Source of the DNA: SAR92 clade bacterium H231
GTDB taxonomy: Bacteria; Pseudomonadota; Gammaproteobacteria; Pseudomonadales; Porticoccaceae
Assembly (NCBI GenBank): GCA_025153775.1
Contig: JAOALC010000001.1
Span: forward strand, 248,001 to 312,000
Length of the DNA: 64,000 nucleotides
Reading direction: 5' to 3'
This document shows positions 61,062 to 64,000 of the stretch, piece by piece. Under the pieces are notes generated by a model. It worked only from the letters and a program-made list of their open reading frames with translations, searched no databases and was not told where the DNA came from. Made by a program: the position numbers and the translations under genes. Position 1 is the stretch's first letter. Each line of letters opens with the position of its first letter.

Positions 61062-62105
61062 ATGGACGCCAATAAATCAAAAGCACTAGAGGCAGCGCTG
61101 GGTCAGATCGAACGTCAGTTTGGCAAGGGCACAGTGATGCGCATGGGCGAGGGTACCCGCACGGCGGTACCAGCTATATCGACCGGTTCGCTGGGTCTGG
61201 ATATTGCACTGGGTATTGGCGGCCTGCCCAAGGGTCGCGTTGTTGAAATCTACGGCCCTGAATCCTCAGGTAAAACAACATTGACTCTGCAAGTGATTGC
61301 CGAGGCTCAAAAAGCCGGTGGTACCTGTGCCTTTATTGATGCCGAGCATGCACTGGATCCAGTCTACGCAGAGAAGCTGGGTGTGCAGGTTGATGATTTG
61401 ATTGTTTCTCAGCCAGATACTGGCGAGCAGGCACTAGAAGTTACTGATATGTTGGTGCGCTCTGGTGCCTGTGATGTGCTGGTAGTTGACTCGGTAGCTG
61501 CACTGACCCCGAGGGCCGAAATTGAAGGCGAGATGGGCGACCACCATGTGGGTCTTCAGGCCCGATTGATGTCTCAAGCGCTGCGCAAGTTGACCGGTAA
61601 TATTAAAACAGCCAACTGCCTGGTTATCTTTATCAACCAGATCCGCATGAAAATTGGTGTTATGTTCGGCAACCCAGAGACTACTACTGGTGGTAATGCG
61701 CTGAAGTTTTATTCCTCTGTACGTCTGGATATTCGACGCATAGGCGCAGTGAAGGATGGCGACGAGATAATCGGCAACGAAACCCGCGTTAAAGTGGTCA
61801 AGAACAAAGTTGCACCACCTTTTAAACAGACAGAATTTCAGATTCTCTATGGCCGCGGTATTAATCGCAACGGAGAGTTGGTGGATCTGGGTGTGAAACA
61901 TGGCCTGGTTGATAAATCCGGTGCCTGGTATGCCTATAAAGGTAACAAGATTGGTCAGGGTAAAGCCAATGTGGGCATATTCCTGACTGAGAACCCTGAG
62001 ATTGCCGCAGAGATTGAATCTCAAATCAGAGCCAAAGAACTGGGTGATCTGAAGCCTATAGATGAGGCCCCCAAGGCAGCGGAACAGGACTTTACTGAGG
62101 AGTAA
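61062..62105 (+). CDS. recA: Recombinase RecA
   Basis: A 347-residue RecA. Walker A is [13 protein letters not shown], the L1 loop [17 protein letters not shown], and L2 [18 protein letters not shown]; the C-terminal tail is acidic ([13 protein letters not shown]). It forms filaments on single-stranded DNA, performs strand exchange and triggers LexA cleavage. It is preceded by an exact LexA box and followed by recX after 20 bp. Confidence 0.98.
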   Translation: MDANKSKALEAALGQIERQFGKGTVMRMGEGTRTAVPAISTGSLGLDIALGIGGLPKGRVVEIYGPESSGKTTLTLQVIAEAQKAGGTCAFIDAEHALDPVYAEKLGVQVDDLIVSQPDTGEQALEVTDMLVRSGACDVLVVDSVAALTPRAEIEGEMGDHHVGLQARLMSQALRKLTGNIKTANCLVIFINQIRMKIGVMFGNPETTTGGNALKFYSSVRLDIRRIGAVKDGDEIIGNETRVKVVKNKVAPPFKQTEFQILYGRGINRNGELVDLGVKHGLVDKSGAWYAYKGNKIGQGKANVGIFLTENPEIAAEIESQIRAKELGDLKPIDEAPKAAEQDFTEE

Positions 62106-62125
62106 CCTAGCACTGGTTCAGGGCA

Positions 62126-62602
62126 ATGAAAAAACAGGACGAGGTTATTACTCCAGCTAAAATTCGCTCTGCCGCCATGGATTTGCTGACCGGCCGGGAA
62201 TTTTCCCGAGCCGAGTTGGCCAAGAAGCTGGATAAACGTTTTGACTCTGATCCAGCTATAGCCTCAGAGCTTGATCGGCTGCAAGAGGAGGGGCTGCAGT
62301 CTGACCAGCGTTTTACCGAGGCATTCTTGCGCTCTAGAATTTATCGAGGCCACGGGCTGGCCAGAATACGCCTGGATATTCGGCAGAAGGGCATTGGCGA
62401 CGATTTGTTCAATGCCGCGGTAGAGGCCACAGATACCGACTGGTTTAGGCTAGCCAGAGAGGTAGCGGATCGCAAATTTGGGCGCAGCCCAGCTACAGAG
62501 CAAAAAGATAGAGCCAGACGTATGCGTTTTCTTCAGTACCGGGGCTTTAATTTTGATCAGATCAAATATGCTCTGTCCGCCACTGATGCAGAAGACTTCT
62601 AG
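62126..62602 (+). CDS. recX: Regulatory protein RecX
   Basis: A 158-residue RecX. AAMDLLTGREFSRAELAKKLDKRF is the first three-helix repeat; LQSDQRFTEAFLRSRIYRGHGLARIRLDIRQKGI is the family core, cited here as two adjoining segments. RecX caps and depolymerises RecA filaments. It follows recA by 20 bp in the same transcript, and its stop overlaps the stop of the convergent hydrolase gene by 4 bp. Confidence 0.95.
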   Translation: MKKQDEVITPAKIRSAAMDLLTGREFSRAELAKKLDKRFDSDPAIASELDRLQEEGLQSDQRFTEAFLRSRIYRGHGLARIRLDIRQKGIGDDLFNAAVEATDTDWFRLAREVADRKFGRSPATEQKDRARRMRFLQYRGFNFDQIKYALSATDAEDF

Positions 62603-63600
62603 TCAGAGCCTGTCGGCAGGTAGCCATCAAATAGCTCCACCAGCCTGGGTTCCATATAGCTATGGGCCTTCAGGTTTACAATAAATCCACAGTGCCCGCC
62701 ATGGGCATACACCTCAAGATTAAGGCAATCCGGGCAGTTTATTTTGTCCAGATCTGATGCGGGGATAATTGGGTCGTCAGCTGCAGTAATCAGATGAGCC
62801 GGAATACTCAGGTTGCTGAGCCTGTCTCCGGTCAGGGCGTAGGACCTGAAGTAGCTATCTGCATCTTTGAACTCTGTATGCCTGGGCACAAAAAATTCAT
62901 TGAGCTCTTCAAAGGTTTTAGCACTCTCAAGTTGAGGTCCAAAATCATATTCTGGAAAATGCACCATCTTCTTGTGCAGCGACTTGGTCCAGCGGTACAT
63001 AAAGTACTTGCGATAGATAAAGGACCCTTCATTCAAAGCGCTCATAGCATTGACTGGATCCACCGGGGGTGAAATAGCTACTGCCGCCCTCAGGCCCAGA
63101 TTTGGACCCCGATCTGCTGCAATGCGCAGGGTAAAATTGCCCCCCAGAGAAAAGCCGGCCAAAAAAACTGTTTGGTAGGTCTTTTGACTTAAAAAACTCT
63201 CAATAGCATCTCCCACCTCGGCTACCATAGTGGAGTTAAACAGCTCTTTATTCAGATGCTGAGTATCACCATGATCGCGCATATTAAGTCGCAACACATC
63301 ATAGCCACGATCTAGCAGATATTTGGCAGTGGTAACCTGATAAGCCGATTTGCTGGAACCCTCCCAGCCATGGATCAAAATCACCAGCGCCTTTTTGGCT
63401 CTAACCTTTCTCTCAGTGCTGAGATCAAACTCGGCTGCAAGCCTTACACCATGGACCGTGGTAAGAATCAGCGACTCTGAAGCCAGAGCTTCGGCTAGCC
63501 TATTGGCCCGACGTTTGCGTGGTCCCACGCTGTTGAGCGCACTCTGTATATGCGGATGACGCAAGTAAAAAGGTGGGGTAAACATTGGTTTTACAGTCAT
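62599..63600 (-). CDS. YheT-like alpha/beta hydrolase
   Basis: A 333-residue alpha/beta hydrolase of the YheT/ABHD group. LVILIHGWEGSSKSAYQV gives the oxyanion region and FLAGFSLGGNFTLRIAA carries the nucleophilic Ser. ITAADDPIIPASDL gives the catalytic Asp and YAHGGHCGFIVNL the His. The N-terminal FTPPFYLRHPHIQSAL is the YheT signature. The substrate is unknown, probably a lipid or ester. It converges with recX. Confidence 0.9.
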   Translation of the reverse strand: MTVKPMFTPPFYLRHPHIQSALNSVGPRKRRANRLAEALASESLILTTVHGVRLAAEFDLSTERKVRAKKALVILIHGWEGSSKSAYQVTTAKYLLDRGYDVLRLNMRDHGDTQHLNKELFNSTMVAEVGDAIESFLSQKTYQTVFLAGFSLGGNFTLRIAADRGPNLGLRAAVAISPPVDPVNAMSALNEGSFIYRKYFMYRWTKSLHKKMVHFPEYDFGPQLESAKTFEELNEFFVPRHTEFKDADSYFRSYALTGDRLSNLSIPAHLITAADDPIIPASDLDKINCPDCLNLEVYAHGGHCGFIVNLKAHSYMEPRLVELFDGYLPTGSD

Positions 63601-63724
63601 ATATAAGGTCAGCAGCTTACTTTGTAAATTTTGACAACTCTTGAACCGCTAATCATAACTGCGGTCGAACAGTAAGACCAAGGAATTTGGTCAGTCAGCA
63701 AGGTATAGTATCAAGGAGATCAGG

Positions 63725-64000
63725 ATGATTAAGATACTGCAGTTATCTGCAATAATATTTGCCATAGCATTGGCATTTCCAGCCGCCGCGGCTACCAGCC
63801 CTGTAACAGTCCCCGCAGCCAACACTGCAACCAACCAGCCAGAATTGTCTGTGGTTGAACGAATGCGTGGAATAACCCAGGTCAATCCTAGAAAGTGGCG
63901 GATTCGCAGCGGTTGTATCAACTCAAATCACGTCCGGCGCATTCGGTTTTTGGATGATCGCACCGCGATTCTCAGTCTGCTGGGAAAGAAAAAAGCAGTG
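63725..64000 (+). CDS. DUF6491 family exported protein, N-terminal part (runs off the window)
   Basis: The frame is open for 92 codons from the ATG at 63725, preceded by CAAGGAG. The first 21 residues are a signal peptide (MIKILQLSAIIFAIALAFPAA). The mature part contains WRIRSGCINSNHVRRIRFLDD, matching the DUF6491 pattern of a conserved Cys and RIRF. These are small periplasmic or outer-membrane-associated proteins of unknown function. The C-terminus lies beyond the window. Confidence 0.7.
   Translation, partial: MIKILQLSAIIFAIALAFPAAAATSPVTVPAANTATNQPELSVVERMRGITQVNPRKWRIRSGCINSNHVRRIRFLDDRTAILSLLGKKKAV

Noticed and set aside
61434-62024. Minus-strand frame of 196 codons opposite recA
   Set aside because: A shadow of recA codon usage; recA is complete and unmistakable.

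Overview
The window reads as chromosomal DNA of a marine, heterotrophic gammaproteobacterium, most likely of the SAR92/OM60/Cellvibrionales type. This is inferred from gene content, not from a search: two large TonB-dependent receptors, a TPR-sulfotransferase behind one of them, a complete DddD-type DMSP-cleavage cluster, tetrameric sarcosine oxidase genes, and the conserved block mutS / fdxA / cinA-recA-recX. Coding density is high, and no phage, transposase or CRISPR is visible.

Layout. 1-3.0 kb (minus): an operon of two parvulin/SurA-like proteins, a HupE/UreJ-type membrane protein and a DUF3604 protein cut by the window edge. 3.2-7.6 kb (minus): a TonB receptor, an SRPBCC protein and a VOC protein. 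7.7-8.6 kb: tRNA-Val and tRNA-Asp followed by four tandem ~185-bp units. 8.7-11.8 kb: queD, an MFS transporter, a stand-alone acyl carrier protein and a CvfB-like protein. 12.1-17.0 kb: a second TonB receptor and the TPR-sulfotransferase. 17.0-25.2 kb: an Ldh-family oxidoreductase, LysR, aldehyde dehydrogenase and unusual M19 dipeptidase set, then an uncharacterised 588-aa/DUF3726 pair and a GcvA-like LysR.

25.2-33.3 kb is the DMSP cluster: dddT (BCCT carrier), dddB, dddC and an IclR regulator on the minus strand, and dddD (CoA-transferase/lyase, catalytic Asp at residue 602) diverging from them. 33.3-40.4 kb is a minus-strand operon purU-soxB-soxD-soxA-soxG-lysR for oxidative demethylation of sarcosine. 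Together these two blocks would let the cell import and burn osmolytes of algal origin (sulfonium and N-methyl compounds). 40.7-43.4 kb holds a small membrane protein, an SLT lipoprotein and a flavin monooxygenase. 43.4-49.1 kb is a gluconate locus: a GH3 beta-glucosidase, GntP permease and LacI regulator opposite gluconokinase.

49.1-51.1 kb has small genes and a tRNA-Arg(TCG) followed by 171-bp tandem units, each carrying the last 19 nt of that tRNA plus a terminator. This closely parallels the tyrT (rtT) repeats of E. coli. 51.1-55.1 kb: fdxA, mutS and a crotonase. 55.2-60.4 kb: a SiaA/SiaB/SiaC partner-switch module in which the usual diguanylate cyclase SiaD seems replaced by a class III adenylyl cyclase, with a cNMP-binding protein alongside. 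60.5-64 kb: cinA, a LexA box, recA, recX, a YheT-like hydrolase and the start of a DUF6491 protein.

The points I would look at first are the two related tRNA-tail repeat arrays, the cAMP version of the Sia switch, the ddd cluster with an IclR gene in its operon, and the 588-aa/DUF3726 pair.
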